DNA of 64,000 bases from Duganella fentianensis (GTDB taxonomy: Bacteria > Pseudomonadota > Gammaproteobacteria > Burkholderiales > Burkholderiaceae_D), in assembly GCF_009857835.1 (NCBI RefSeq), contig NZ_WWCL01000001.1:1240001-1304000 (forward strand), given 5' to 3'. The translations under genes were made by a program, and so were the position numbers. Under the pieces are notes generated by a model that did no database searches, had not been told where the DNA came from, and saw nothing but the letters and a program-made list of their open reading frames with translations. Of the stretch, positions 51,097 to 59,106 are shown piece after piece. Each line of letters begins with the position of its first letter. Positions within the stretch are counted from its first letter, which is position 1.

Positions 51097-51741
51097 ATGC
51101 TGATCATCACCATCAAACAGGGCAAGGAAAAGAGCTTGCTGGCCGGCGACCCGTGGATCTATCCCACCGCCATCGAACGCGTGGATGGCAAGCCGCAGGA
51201 AAAATCGAAACCGGGTTCGACTGCCATCGTGCAGACTTCGTCGCGCCAGTTCATCGGCCGCGCTGCTTATAACGCCCATGCGCAGATCCGTGCCCGCATG
51301 TGGAGCTACAAGGAAGACGAGCCGGTCGATCACGCCATGATGAAGCGGCGCGTCAAGGCCGCCGTGGCCAAGCGTCTGCCGGCACTGCGCGCGGCCGGCC
51401 CGAATGCGCTGATGCCGGTGGTGCTGGGCGAGGAAGATGGCTTGTCCGGCCTGCTCGTGCATAACTGGGGCGGGCAGGATGGCTATCTGATCTGCCAGTT
51501 CAATTCCGGCGGCGTGGAAGCCTGGAAGGTGGCCATCGTGCAAGCCCTGCTGGCCGAGACGGGCTGCCCGAATGTGTACCAACGTTCCGATGAACTGATC
51601 CGCAAGGGCGAAGGCTTGCCGGTGATCTCGCGGGTACTGGCCGGCGAAGAACCGCCTGATCATGTATTGGTGATTGATGGCAATCAGCGTTACAGTATGG
51701 ACCTGTGCACGGGATTCAAATTCCCCAAATTGCGTAGCTAA
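51097..51741 (+). CDS. Truncated RlmI-like protein (PUA and linker only)
   Basis: A 214-residue protein equal to the first half of RlmI, the rRNA cytosine-5 methyltransferase. The PUA start (LAGDPWIYPTAIERVDGKPQ, IVQTSSRQFIGRAAYNAHAQ, IRARMWSYKED) and the next region (PVVLGEEDGLSGLLVHNWGG) are recognisable. Full-length RlmI is about 400 residues; here the frame stops where the AdoMet domain should begin (RYSMDLCTGFKF instead of the family's G-x-K-T-G-F-x-L-D-Q-R). No methyltransferase half follows. It may be a decayed gene or a stand-alone RNA-binding protein. The ATG lacks an obvious ribosome site. Confidence 0.72.
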   Translation: MLIITIKQGKEKSLLAGDPWIYPTAIERVDGKPQEKSKPGSTAIVQTSSRQFIGRAAYNAHAQIRARMWSYKEDEPVDHAMMKRRVKAAVAKRLPALRAAGPNALMPVVLGEEDGLSGLLVHNWGGQDGYLICQFNSGGVEAWKVAIVQALLAETGCPNVYQRSDELIRKGEGLPVISRVLAGEEPPDHVLVIDGNQRYSMDLCTGFKFPKLRS

Positions 51742-51761
51742 TCACGGAGAGCATTGAGCTG

Positions 51762-52883
51762 ATGGACCAATACCAATCGTCGCAAATTCGTACCCTGACC
51801 TATATCGAGAACGAAGACCATCCGGTTTTCGGTACCCTGGTCGAACAGATCCTCCACCTGCTCAACACCAAGCTGATATTCAGCGACATCCTGATCCACC
51901 AGAACAGCCCGCTGCTGCTGCGCCAGCCGGGCGGGCTGGTGGCCGTGACGGATTCGCCCATCACGCGCGAAGAGCTGCAGGAATTCTTCGAAGTGGTGGA
52001 GCCTAACTGGGCCGAGCGCATCCAGGACCGCGCGTTCGACCGCGCCGTCGATCTGCATACGGCGCGCATCCGCGCCAACTGCTTCAGCTTCCAGGGCAAG
52101 AAGCGGCTGGGCTGCGTGATCCGCCGCTTCCCGCGCGAGCCTATGCCGCTGGCGCAACTGGGCCTGCGTCAGGCCGAGCAAAATTTCGCCAAACTCACCA
52201 GCGGGCTGGTGCTGATCATCGGCGATACCTGTCAGGGCAAATCGACCACCATCGCAGCCATGCTGGACGAGATCAACAAGCACCGCTCGGGCCACATCAT
52301 CACCATCGAAGATCCGGTAGAGACCTTGATACCGCAGCGCCAGTGCGTGATTACCCAGCGCGAAGTGGGCTATGACGGCGACGTGGAAAGCTTTTATCTG
52401 GGCGCGCTCGATGCCTTGCGCGAACGTCCCGATGTGATCGTGATCGGCGAAATCCGCGATGCCCAGACGGCGCAGGAAGCGCTGGCGCTGGCTGAATCGG
52501 GCCCGCTGGTACTGGCTTCGCTGCATGCCCGTTCGACCGAGCTGGGTCTGCAGAAAATGCTGCGCCTGCTCGGCAATACCGAACCGCAGGCGCAGGCGCT
52601 GGCCCATGCGCTGCGCGGCGTGCTGTGCCAGGCGCTGCTGCCTTCCGTCGAGGGCGAGCGCTATTATCTGGCCACGGAATGCCTGACCTCGAATCCCGAC
52701 GTGGTGGCCATGATCGCCAATGGTCAGATCGCCGCCTTGCGCAGCTGGATGGTCAGCAAGCCGCAGGAAGGCTGCCACACCATGAACGACTCGCTGCGCA
52801 AGCTGCTGGCCGAAGGCAAGGTGCGGCTCGACGATGCGCGCAATGCCACCACCGACCGGCTCGGTTTCGCGGCCCAGACCTGA
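51762..52883 (+). CDS. PilT/PilU-like secretion ATPase, divergent orphan
   Basis: A 373-residue hexameric-motor type ATPase of the PilT family. Its N-terminal domain (about 20-110) holds LIFSDILIHQNSPLLLR, and the ATPase has Walker A IIGDTCQGKSTTIAAML, Asp box ITIEDPVETLI, Walker B RPDVIVIGEIRDAQTAQEAL and His-box region VLASLHARSTELGLQ. The Walker A is unusual (GDTCQGKST instead of GPTGSGKST) and the His box lacks the usual T-L-H-T. No other pilus genes are adjacent. ATP use looks possible; a twitching role is uncertain. Confidence 0.86.
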   Translation: MDQYQSSQIRTLTYIENEDHPVFGTLVEQILHLLNTKLIFSDILIHQNSPLLLRQPGGLVAVTDSPITREELQEFFEVVEPNWAERIQDRAFDRAVDLHTARIRANCFSFQGKKRLGCVIRRFPREPMPLAQLGLRQAEQNFAKLTSGLVLIIGDTCQGKSTTIAAMLDEINKHRSGHIITIEDPVETLIPQRQCVITQREVGYDGDVESFYLGALDALRERPDVIVIGEIRDAQTAQEALALAESGPLVLASLHARSTELGLQKMLRLLGNTEPQAQALAHALRGVLCQALLPSVEGERYYLATECLTSNPDVVAMIANGQIAALRSWMVSKPQEGCHTMNDSLRKLLAEGKVRLDDARNATTDRLGFAAQT

Positions 52884-52953
52884 TGCGTGCCGTGCTGGCC
52901 GCTGCCGCGGCCAGTGGCGGCGATGGCCAGTGCTTCAGCCGGGCCCGGCCGGT

Positions 52954-54234
52954 TTAATCGAGCGGTACGCTGCGGTACCGGTTGACGTCGCTGGCGCTGA
53001 CGGGTTCGGCCTGATTGCCCCAGCTGCTGCGTACATAGGTGAGTATCTGCGCCACTTCCAGATCGCTGAGCACCGGGCCGAACGGTGGCATGCTGTAAGG
53101 GCGCGGATTGCCCGCCGTGGCTGGCGCAAAGCCGCCATTGAGCACCATGCGGATAGGGTTGACGGTCTGGGCCAGCGTCAGCCCGCGGTTGCCGGCCAGC
53201 GCAGGATAGGCCGGTGCCTGTCCCTGTCCAGCGCTGCCATGGCAGTCGGCGCAATGCTGGCGATACAGCTTTTCTCCTGCCGCCAGAAACGCGGGCAGCA
53301 CCACGCCGGCTTCGGCCGCTGCCGGCCGCTGCGCAGCGCCGGCGGGCAAGCTCTGTAAATACTGCGCCATGGCGCGCAGATCGGCATCGCTCAGATGCTG
53401 CAGGCTGCGGCTGACCACTTCGGCCATGGGCCCGCTCACGCTGGCTTCGGCACTCACACCCGTCTGCAGCAATTGCACGATGCGTTCGGCCGGCCAGTGC
53501 TGCACACCGGCCTGATGGGCCGCATTCAGGGCCGGCGCATACCAGCCCTGCATGGGAATCAGGCCGCCGGCCAGTGATTCGCCATCGCTGGCGCCCAGCC
53601 AGTTGCGCGGGCTATGGCAGGCGCCGCAATGTGCCGGCCCCTGCACCAGATATGCGCCCCGATTCCATTCCACCGCTTTGCTCGCATCGGGCCGGAACAC
53701 GCCGGGGCGGAAGTACAGCGCGCGCCAGCCGGCCAGCATCAGTTGCTGGTTGTAGGGGAAGCGTAGCTGATGCGGCAGGCTGGCGCGATTCACGGCCGGT
53801 AGCGATTGCAGATAGACGTAGAGCGCATCGCTGTCTTCGCGCGGCATGCGCGTGTAATTGGTGTAGGGGAAGGCCGGATACAGCAGACGACCATCCTTGC
53901 TGACGCCGTTGTGCAGGGCACGCCAGAAATCGTCTGCGCTCCAGCTGCCGATGCCGTACTGGCGGTCAGGCGTGATGTTGGGCGTATGCAGGCTGCCGAA
54001 CGGGGTCGCCAGCAGGCGCCCGCCCGCATAGGGTGCGCCACCGCGTGCCGTGTGGCAGGCCATACAGTCGCCGGCCAGCGCCAGATAGGCGCCACGGCTG
54101 CGCTGCTGTTCGGTGCTGAAGGCGCCAGTGCGGGCCGGTGGTCCGGGGTCGTCGCGGCCGGCCAGAGCCAGCCAGCCGGCCAGCAACAATACGAGCAGCA
54201 GTACGGCGACGAAGGTGATCAGGAGGCGGCGCAT
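52954..54234 (-). CDS. Triheme cytochrome c (dehydrogenase cytochrome subunit type)
   Basis: A 426-residue membrane-anchored periplasmic electron carrier. One N-terminal helix (LLITFVAVLLLVLLLAGWLA) is followed by three heme sites: GDCMACHTARGG, AHCGACHSPRNW and HCADCHGSAGQG. That matches the triheme cytochrome subunit of alcohol, aldehyde and gluconate dehydrogenases. AGGTG precedes the ATG at 54234; a GTG at 54243 is also in frame. It follows the diheme cytochrome gene, but no dehydrogenase subunit is adjacent, so its partner is unknown. Confidence 0.88.
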   Translation of the reverse strand: MRRLLITFVAVLLLVLLLAGWLALAGRDDPGPPARTGAFSTEQQRSRGAYLALAGDCMACHTARGGAPYAGGRLLATPFGSLHTPNITPDRQYGIGSWSADDFWRALHNGVSKDGRLLYPAFPYTNYTRMPREDSDALYVYLQSLPAVNRASLPHQLRFPYNQQLMLAGWRALYFRPGVFRPDASKAVEWNRGAYLVQGPAHCGACHSPRNWLGASDGESLAGGLIPMQGWYAPALNAAHQAGVQHWPAERIVQLLQTGVSAEASVSGPMAEVVSRSLQHLSDADLRAMAQYLQSLPAGAAQRPAAAEAGVVLPAFLAAGEKLYRQHCADCHGSAGQGQAPAYPALAGNRGLTLAQTVNPIRMVLNGGFAPATAGNPRPYSMPPFGPVLSDLEVAQILTYVRSSWGNQAEPVSASDVNRYRSVPLD

Positions 54235-54243
54235 ACGGTTCAC

Positions 54244-54957
54244 CTAGGGCCTAGCTGCAGCAGGCATACTGCCGCATTCCAGCGGCAGCGGACGGGCAGG
54301 GCGGGCAGCCACATGGGCGGCGGCGGGCGGCTGCCGGCTGAGCCACTGGGAAATGGCGGCTACGTCAGGCTCGGACAAACGTCCCGCGATCTCTGCCATG
54401 CAATCCGGTGCGGCCGCACGGCGTGTATGGTTGCGCCATGCGCCGAACTGGGCGTTGATGTAGTCGGCAGGCAGGCCCAGCAAGCCCGGTATGGCGGGCT
54501 GGACGCCGCCCAGCGAGGCGCCGTGGCAGGCCGTGCAGGCCGGTATCTTGCGTGCGGCATCGCCATGTTCGACCAGCGCCTGGCCCCGTTCCAGCTGGGC
54601 CGCGGTGGCGCTGGCCTGCTGGCCGGCCAGCGGCGGATAGCTGGGCGCGAGGCGGGAAAAATAGTCGGCCATTTCAGCCAGATAGGCATCGCTCTGGTGC
54701 GCCACCATATACGTCATCAGCGGATAGTTGCGCCGGCCTTCGCGGAAGTTGAGGAGCTGGTTGTACAGATAGCCGGCCGGCTTGCCGGCGATGCGGGGGA
54801 AATAGGCATCGCGCTTTTCTTCCCGTGCATGGCAGCTGATGCAGGCAGCAAGGCGCTGGGCCAGCGTGTCGGGCACGGGCGCGGCAACGGTGTGCCCGCT
54901 GCTGCCCAGTAGGATGGCGAGCAGCGCGGCACGGCATAGGGCAGGGGAAGAAACCAT
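54244..54957 (-). CDS. Diheme cytochrome c4-like protein
   Basis: A 237-residue periplasmic cytochrome: signal peptide (ALCRAALLAILLGSSGHTVA) then two heme sites, AACISCHAREEK and IPACTACHGASL, spaced about 100 residues apart as in cytochrome c4 proteins. It would carry electrons to a terminal oxidase. Start ATG at 54957; the ribosome site is weak. The triheme gene begins right after its stop, so the two are one transcription unit. Confidence 0.85.
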   Translation of the reverse strand: MVSSPALCRAALLAILLGSSGHTVAAPVPDTLAQRLAACISCHAREEKRDAYFPRIAGKPAGYLYNQLLNFREGRRNYPLMTYMVAHQSDAYLAEMADYFSRLAPSYPPLAGQQASATAAQLERGQALVEHGDAARKIPACTACHGASLGGVQPAIPGLLGLPADYINAQFGAWRNHTRRAAAPDCMAEIAGRLSEPDVAAISQWLSRQPPAAAHVAARPARPLPLECGSMPAAARP

Positions 54958-55002
54958 GCCGCAAGGATACCAGAAGCGTGGCGGCGTGCACGCCTCCGGC
55001 AT

Positions 55003-55662
55003 TTAGCCGGCCGGCTGGACCGGCTTGGGGAATTTGATAGGCTTCACCGGCGGCAGTTTGCGGCCGCTAGCGTGCACGTGCTGGTAGATGCGCAGCGCCA
55101 CCTGGGCATCATCGGCCGCATACAGAATCTGCTTTTCGTTCAGGTGGGGCAAAGCCCAGTTGGTGACGGATATCTTTTTCGATTTCTGCAGCGTCTGGCC
55201 AAAGAACTTGGCCACGGCTGTCTTGGCGCCCAGATCGTTGCGCTGGCCCGGCTCGCGCAGCGCCACCGAAAGGTCCATGATGCCGCCGCAGCGTATGCCC
55301 AGCTTGGCAAACACGCGCTTCACATCGTCGGACAGGCCGAAGCCGATTTTCAGTGGCGCGACTGGCTCCAGTATGGCTTGCAGCACGGCCAGCATAGGCT
55401 CGGCCGTATGGCTGCCGATCTGGAACAGATAGGCATGCGTGCTGGTGGCTAACTGGATCAGATGGGGACCGGTGGAGACTTCACCCTTGGTGAAAGTGGG
55501 TTTGGATTCCGTGTCGAAGCCTATGGCCGTACAGGCCAGCAGGACATCGCGCGCCGCCATGGCTTGCTCGAGCGAGCGGACCATGGTGACGTCGGTTATC
55601 CGTATGCCCGGGTAGGGCGGTAATTCTGCGGCCGGATCGGCCGCTGGCAGTGCCTGCTCCAA
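55003..55662 (-). CDS. DEDDy 3'-5' exonuclease (RNase D-like)
   Basis: A 219-residue exonuclease of the DnaQ/RNase D fold. ExoI motif IGFDTESKPTFTKGEV (D-x-E), ExoII around IGFGLSDDVKRV, and ExoIII YAADDAQVALRIY, which has the Tyr-x3-Asp of the DEDDy class. It lacks the HRDC domain of RNase D, so the RNA or DNA substrate is unknown. The start is a TTG at 55662, one base after the stop of proQ, with AAAGG before it, so translation is coupled to ProQ. Confidence 0.85.
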   Translation of the reverse strand: MEQALPAADPAAELPPYPGIRITDVTMVRSLEQAMAARDVLLACTAIGFDTESKPTFTKGEVSTGPHLIQLATSTHAYLFQIGSHTAEPMLAVLQAILEPVAPLKIGFGLSDDVKRVFAKLGIRCGGIMDLSVALREPGQRNDLGAKTAVAKFFGQTLQKSKKISVTNWALPHLNEKQILYAADDAQVALRIYQHVHASGRKLPPVKPIKFPKPVQPAG

Positions 55663-55663
55663 C

Positions 55664-56146
55664 TTAGCCTTTGCGCGAGAATTTCGCGGCCAGCTGGCTC
55701 AGTTTTTCTGCGTGCACGCGGGCTGCTTCGGCCGCAGCCGCCGCTTCGCGTTCCGCTTTCTTGCGTTCGGCTTCTTTCTTGTGGCGCTCTTTCAGCACCT
55801 GGGTGGCGTGGGCGCGGTGTTCGTCGGTGACTGCAGCACCCGGTTTGCCATCGAGGTCGTGCCGTTGCTTGGCCTTTTCCATCACTTTCAGGTAGCGCAG
55901 CGAGCCCGTGTGGATGCCCAGCGCAGCGCGCATGGTTTTGCGGTCCAGTTCAGGCAGGGCAGCCAGCACCTGTTTATCGATACCGATGGACAGGGGCAGG
56001 AAATCGCGGAAAGCGGGGAATTGCGTCTGTAACTGCTTCAGCAGGCTGCGCGGGGTATAGGCAGCTTTGGCCGGCGTGGCGGCTGGAGACTCGGCTGACA
56101 GCTCGGCTGGTGGCGTTGGGGTAGTGCTAGTGTTCATCGACTTCAT
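55664..56146 (-). CDS. proQ: ProQ/FinO-family RNA chaperone
   Basis: A 160-residue RNA-binding protein. The FinO domain (about 30-115) has SLLKQLQTQFPAFRDFLPLS, IGIDKQVLAALPELDRKTMR and LGIHTGSLRYLKVMEKAKQR. The C-terminal tail is a charged helix (KERHKKEAERKKAEREAAA). ProQ proteins bind structured sRNAs and mRNA 3' ends. It has the short FinO-like form, without the C-terminal Tudor domain of E. coli ProQ. Start at the ATG at 56146 (MKSMNTS); 56137 is possible. It is followed directly by an exonuclease gene. Confidence 0.9.
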   Translation of the reverse strand: MKSMNTSTTPTPPAELSAESPAATPAKAAYTPRSLLKQLQTQFPAFRDFLPLSIGIDKQVLAALPELDRKTMRAALGIHTGSLRYLKVMEKAKQRHDLDGKPGAAVTDEHRAHATQVLKERHKKEAERKKAEREAAAAAEAARVHAEKLSQLAAKFSRKG

Positions 56147-56293
56147 AATTTAAAGCAAGAGGCGTGAGCATATCATGGGGGCTAGGGGAATGCAGTGCAT
56201 TTTGGTTCATGATATCAAATCGACCATGAATGCGCTGCGCGGCAGAGCAGCACATGATGTGGGCAGGCAGGTGCGCGCGCCCCCTAAACCGTG

Positions 56294-56299
56294 TATAAT
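56294..56299 (+). promoter_or_regulatory. Consensus -10 box TATAAT upstream of rpoD
   Basis: A perfect TATAAT followed 6 bases later by a hairpin and 90 bases later by a terminator. The -35 region is GC-rich and lacks a clear TTGACA. It is the likely start of the short RNA at 56306 and perhaps of rpoD if the terminator is read through. Confidence 0.65.
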
Positions 56300-56305
56300 A
56301 GCCGA

Positions 56306-56416
56306 CGCACTAATGCAGGACAGTGCGATTCAGTTTGGTACAGGATACGTTTTGCCCTCTTCCCTATTCTTCACTGAAAAGAGAAATCAGCCCGTAGCAG
56401 GACGCGGGCTTTTTTT
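56306..56416 (+). ncRNA. Candidate short structured RNA (or rpoD leader)
   Basis: A perfect -10 lies just upstream. The RNA would open with a hairpin (CGCACT 56306-56311, AGTGCG 56322-56327) and end with AGCCCG/CGGGCT (56389-56394, 56405-56410) plus seven T, about 110 nt. No ribosome site or good frame is visible inside. Either a separate sRNA or a leader that limits read-through into rpoD would fit. I know no family it belongs to. Confidence 0.5.
56389..56416 (+). terminator. T-tailed terminator before rpoD
   Basis: AGCCCG (56389-56394) and CGGGCT (56405-56410) form a 6-bp stem over a 10-base loop, followed by a run of seven T. It lies about 126 bases before the rpoD ATG, so rpoD transcription from the 56294 promoter must read through it or start later. 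Confidence 0.75.
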
Positions 56417-56542
56417 ATTCCGTTAGTTATTCCGTTAGAACCTCGTCAGCAAAATTACAACACCCGCTCAGAGCGCACCGGTGCACCGGCAGCGCCAGCC
56501 ATGGCAATGTAATTTCTGGCGTAAGCGCAAGAGAGATTTTTA

Positions 56543-59035
56543 ATGACGAAAACGCCGAAAACTTTAACGCTGTCCGGTAAGGCCGCCCGCTCCAGCTCCG
56601 CGACGCTGGTGGTGCCGAAAACGACTTTATCCTACGTGATCGATAATGCGCAAGAGGCAGCGAGTAAAGTTACGGTGGTCAAAAAGAAAACCCGTCTGAG
56701 CGCCGCAGCGGAAGCCGCCGATACGGCCGTCGCATCGCAGGCCGCAACCAGCGCCGATGCGCCGGTCAAGGCCGTGCGCGTGAGCCGCAAGGCTGCCGCG
56801 CCCGTAGCCGCTGCCGACAGCGAGGCGGCTGCCGCAGCGCCGGCCGTCGCCGTCAAGACCAAATCCAAACTGGTGAAAACGGCCAAGGCCGAACCGGCAC
56901 CGGTGATCATCGCCACGGCTGGTCCGTCCGTCAGCCAGGTGACCGACGCCGCCACGCTGGCTTCGATCGATACCTCGGGCTATCTGCTGCCTAGCGTGAA
57001 AGTGCCGGGCCGCCGTGGCCGCAAGCCATCCGAATTCACGCCGGAAAACGATGAAGTCGCGGCACTGAACGCGGTGGAACGCGCCGAACTGAAAGCCGTG
57101 TCCAAAGCGCGCGAACGCAAGGCCAAGGGCGCGGCCGATCTGATGGGCATGGACCCTAAAAGCTCGGCGGAAGATCTGGAACGCCGGCGCAACCAGATCA
57201 AGAATCTGATCAATATGGGTAAGGAGCGCGGCTTCCTGACCTATGCCGAGATCAATGACCAGCTGCCGGAAAACATCATCGATCCGGAAGCCATCGAAGG
57301 CATTATCGCCACCTTCAACGACATGGGCATCGCCATCTACGAGCGCGCCCCGGATGCGGAATCGCTGCTGCTGAGCGATAACGTGGCCACCGTGACGTCG
57401 GACGATGAAGTGGAAGCGGCTGCCGCAACGGCACTGTCGACGGTGGATTCGGACTTCGGCCGTACCACTGATCCGGTGCGTATGTATATGCGGGAAATGG
57501 GCGCCGTGGCGCTGCTGACGCGCGAAGGCGAGATCGAGATTGCCAAGCGTATCGAAGGCGGCCTGAAAGACATGATCCAGGCGATTTCGGCCTGCCCGAC
57601 CACCATCGCGGAAATCATCGCGCTGGCCCGCAAGATCGAAGCGGACGAACTGAAAGTGGACGAAGTGGTCGATGGTTTCGTTGACCTCAACGAAGCCAAT
57701 GCCGCACCGGCCAGCGCTGCTGCTGCCACCGTAGCGGGCGACGAGGACGAAGAAGAGGAAGAAGAAGTCGAGGAAGAAGAAGGCGACGCCGGCGGCGGCG
57801 CTGCAGGCTTCTCGACCGAACAGCTGGCACAGCTGAAAAAATCGGCGCTGGAAAAGTTCGATCTGATCTCGGCCCAGTACGACAAGATGCGTAAAGCCAG
57901 CGGCGGCTATGGCTCGAAAGGCTATATGGCGGCACAGGAAGCGATTTCGGCCGAACTGCTGGGCATACGCTTCACCGCCAAAGTGGTGGAAAAGCTGTGC
58001 GACACCCTGCGTGGCCAGATGGAAGAAGTGCGCCACATCGAGCGCGCCGTGCTGGAACTGTGCGTGAACAAATGCGGCATGCCGCGCGCCCACTTCATCA
58101 AGGTCTTCCCCGGCAATGAATGCGATCTGGACTGGGTAGATGGCGAAGTCGATAGCGGCTATCCGTACAGCGCGATTCTGGGCCGTAACGTGCCAGCCGT
58201 GAAAGAACTGCAGAAGAAGATGATAGACCTGCAGGCGCGCGTAGCGCTGCCGCTGGCGGATCTGCGCAAGATCAATAAGCAGATGGCGGCTGGCGAGAAG
58301 CGCGCCCGTCAGGCCAAGCGTGAAATGACGGTGGCTAACTTGCGTCTGGTAATTTCCATCGCCAAGAAATACATCAACCGCGGTCTGCAATTCCTTGATC
58401 TGATCCAGGAAGGCAATATCGGTCTGCTCAAGGCGGTGGATAAATTCGAATACCGTCGTGGCTACAAGTTCTCGACCTATGCCACGTGGTGGATCCGCCA
58501 GGCGATTACCCGTTCCATCGCCGATATGGCCCGTACCATCCGCGTGCCGGTGCACATGATCGAAACCATCAACAAGATGAACCGTATCTCGCGCCAGATC
58601 ATGCAGGAAACGGGTAGCGAGCCGGATCTGGCCACCTTGGCTGTGAAGATGGAAATGCCGGAAAACAAAGTGCGTGAAATCATGAAGATCGCCAAAGAGC
58701 CGATCTCGATGGAAACGCCGATGGGTGAAGACGGTGATTCGCAACTGGGTGACTTCATCGAAGACAACACCACGCTGGCGCCGCTGGACGCCGCGCTGCA
58801 CGCTTCGATGCGCAACGTCATCAAGGAAGTGCTGGATTCGCTGACCCCGCGCGAAGCCAAGGTGCTGCGTATGCGCTATGGCGTGGAAATGTCCAACGAC
58901 CACACGCTGGAAGAAGTGGGCAAGCAGTTCGACGTCACGCGCGAACGTATCCGTCAGATCGAAGCCAAGGCCATGAGCAAACTGCGTCAGCCTTCGCGCT
59001 CGGACAAGCTGAAGACCTTCCTGACCCAGAACTAA
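56543..59035 (+). CDS. rpoD: RNA polymerase primary sigma factor RpoD
   Basis: An 830-residue sigma-70, longer than the 613 of E. coli. Residues 1-180 form a Lys/Ala/Val-rich extension, then region 1.1 ([20 protein letters not shown]), region 1.2 ([20 protein letters not shown]), an acidic block near 410 ([13 protein letters not shown]), region 2 ([20 protein letters not shown]), region 3 and region 4.2 ([20 protein letters not shown]). It directs transcription of housekeeping genes. Only a weak AGAGAG ribosome site precedes the ATG. Confidence 0.96.
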   Translation: MTKTPKTLTLSGKAARSSSATLVVPKTTLSYVIDNAQEAASKVTVVKKKTRLSAAAEAADTAVASQAATSADAPVKAVRVSRKAAAPVAAADSEAAAAAPAVAVKTKSKLVKTAKAEPAPVIIATAGPSVSQVTDAATLASIDTSGYLLPSVKVPGRRGRKPSEFTPENDEVAALNAVERAELKAVSKARERKAKGAADLMGMDPKSSAEDLERRRNQIKNLINMGKERGFLTYAEINDQLPENIIDPEAIEGIIATFNDMGIAIYERAPDAESLLLSDNVATVTSDDEVEAAAATALSTVDSDFGRTTDPVRMYMREMGAVALLTREGEIEIAKRIEGGLKDMIQAISACPTTIAEIIALARKIEADELKVDEVVDGFVDLNEANAAPASAAAATVAGDEDEEEEEEVEEEEGDAGGGAAGFSTEQLAQLKKSALEKFDLISAQYDKMRKASGGYGSKGYMAAQEAISAELLGIRFTAKVVEKLCDTLRGQMEEVRHIERAVLELCVNKCGMPRAHFIKVFPGNECDLDWVDGEVDSGYPYSAILGRNVPAVKELQKKMIDLQARVALPLADLRKINKQMAAGEKRARQAKREMTVANLRLVISIAKKYINRGLQFLDLIQEGNIGLLKAVDKFEYRRGYKFSTYATWWIRQAITRSIADMARTIRVPVHMIETINKMNRISRQIMQETGSEPDLATLAVKMEMPENKVREIMKIAKEPISMETPMGEDGDSQLGDFIEDNTTLAPLDAALHASMRNVIKEVLDSLTPREAKVLRMRYGVEMSNDHTLEEVGKQFDVTRERIRQIEAKAMSKLRQPSRSDKLKTFLTQN

Positions 59036-59063
59036 GCAGCAGCCAGACGGCAGCGAAAAAAAA

Positions 59064-59087
59064 GGACAGCCGAGGCTGTCCTTTTTT
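59064..59087. terminator. Terminator between convergent rpoD and ppc
   Basis: GGACAGCC (59064-59071) and GGCTGTCC (59074-59081) form an 8-bp stem with a 2-base loop, A-run before and six T after. It works in both directions. Confidence 0.9.
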
Positions 59088-59106
59088 ACTTTTGGGGCAG
59101 GTCGGC

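Larger units (their letters stand above)
56147..56542. other. 396-bp intergenic region between proQ and rpoD
   Basis: It holds no gene I trust. From left to right: the divergent proQ upstream side, a GC-rich stretch (56225-56285), a TATAAT (56294-56299), a hairpin, a T-tailed terminator (56389-56416), two copies of ATTCCGTTAG (56417-56426 and 56429-56438), and the rpoD leader. The part from 56306 to 56416 is annotated separately as a candidate RNA. Confidence 0.6.

Noticed and set aside
52968-52981. GTACGCTGCGGTAC, resembling the recurrent palindrome
   Set aside because: It is inside the coding end of the triheme cytochrome gene (codons of RYRSVPLD) and matches only 11 of 14 bases.
56313-56426. 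Small open frame (37 codons) inside the candidate RNA upstream of rpoD
   Set aside because: There is no ribosome site, and its stop lies beyond the T-run of a terminator, so the message would usually end before the stop.
56627-58903. 758-codon open frame antisense to rpoD
   Set aside because: It opposes a highly conserved sigma factor and shows only His/Arg/Gln-rich shadow sequence.
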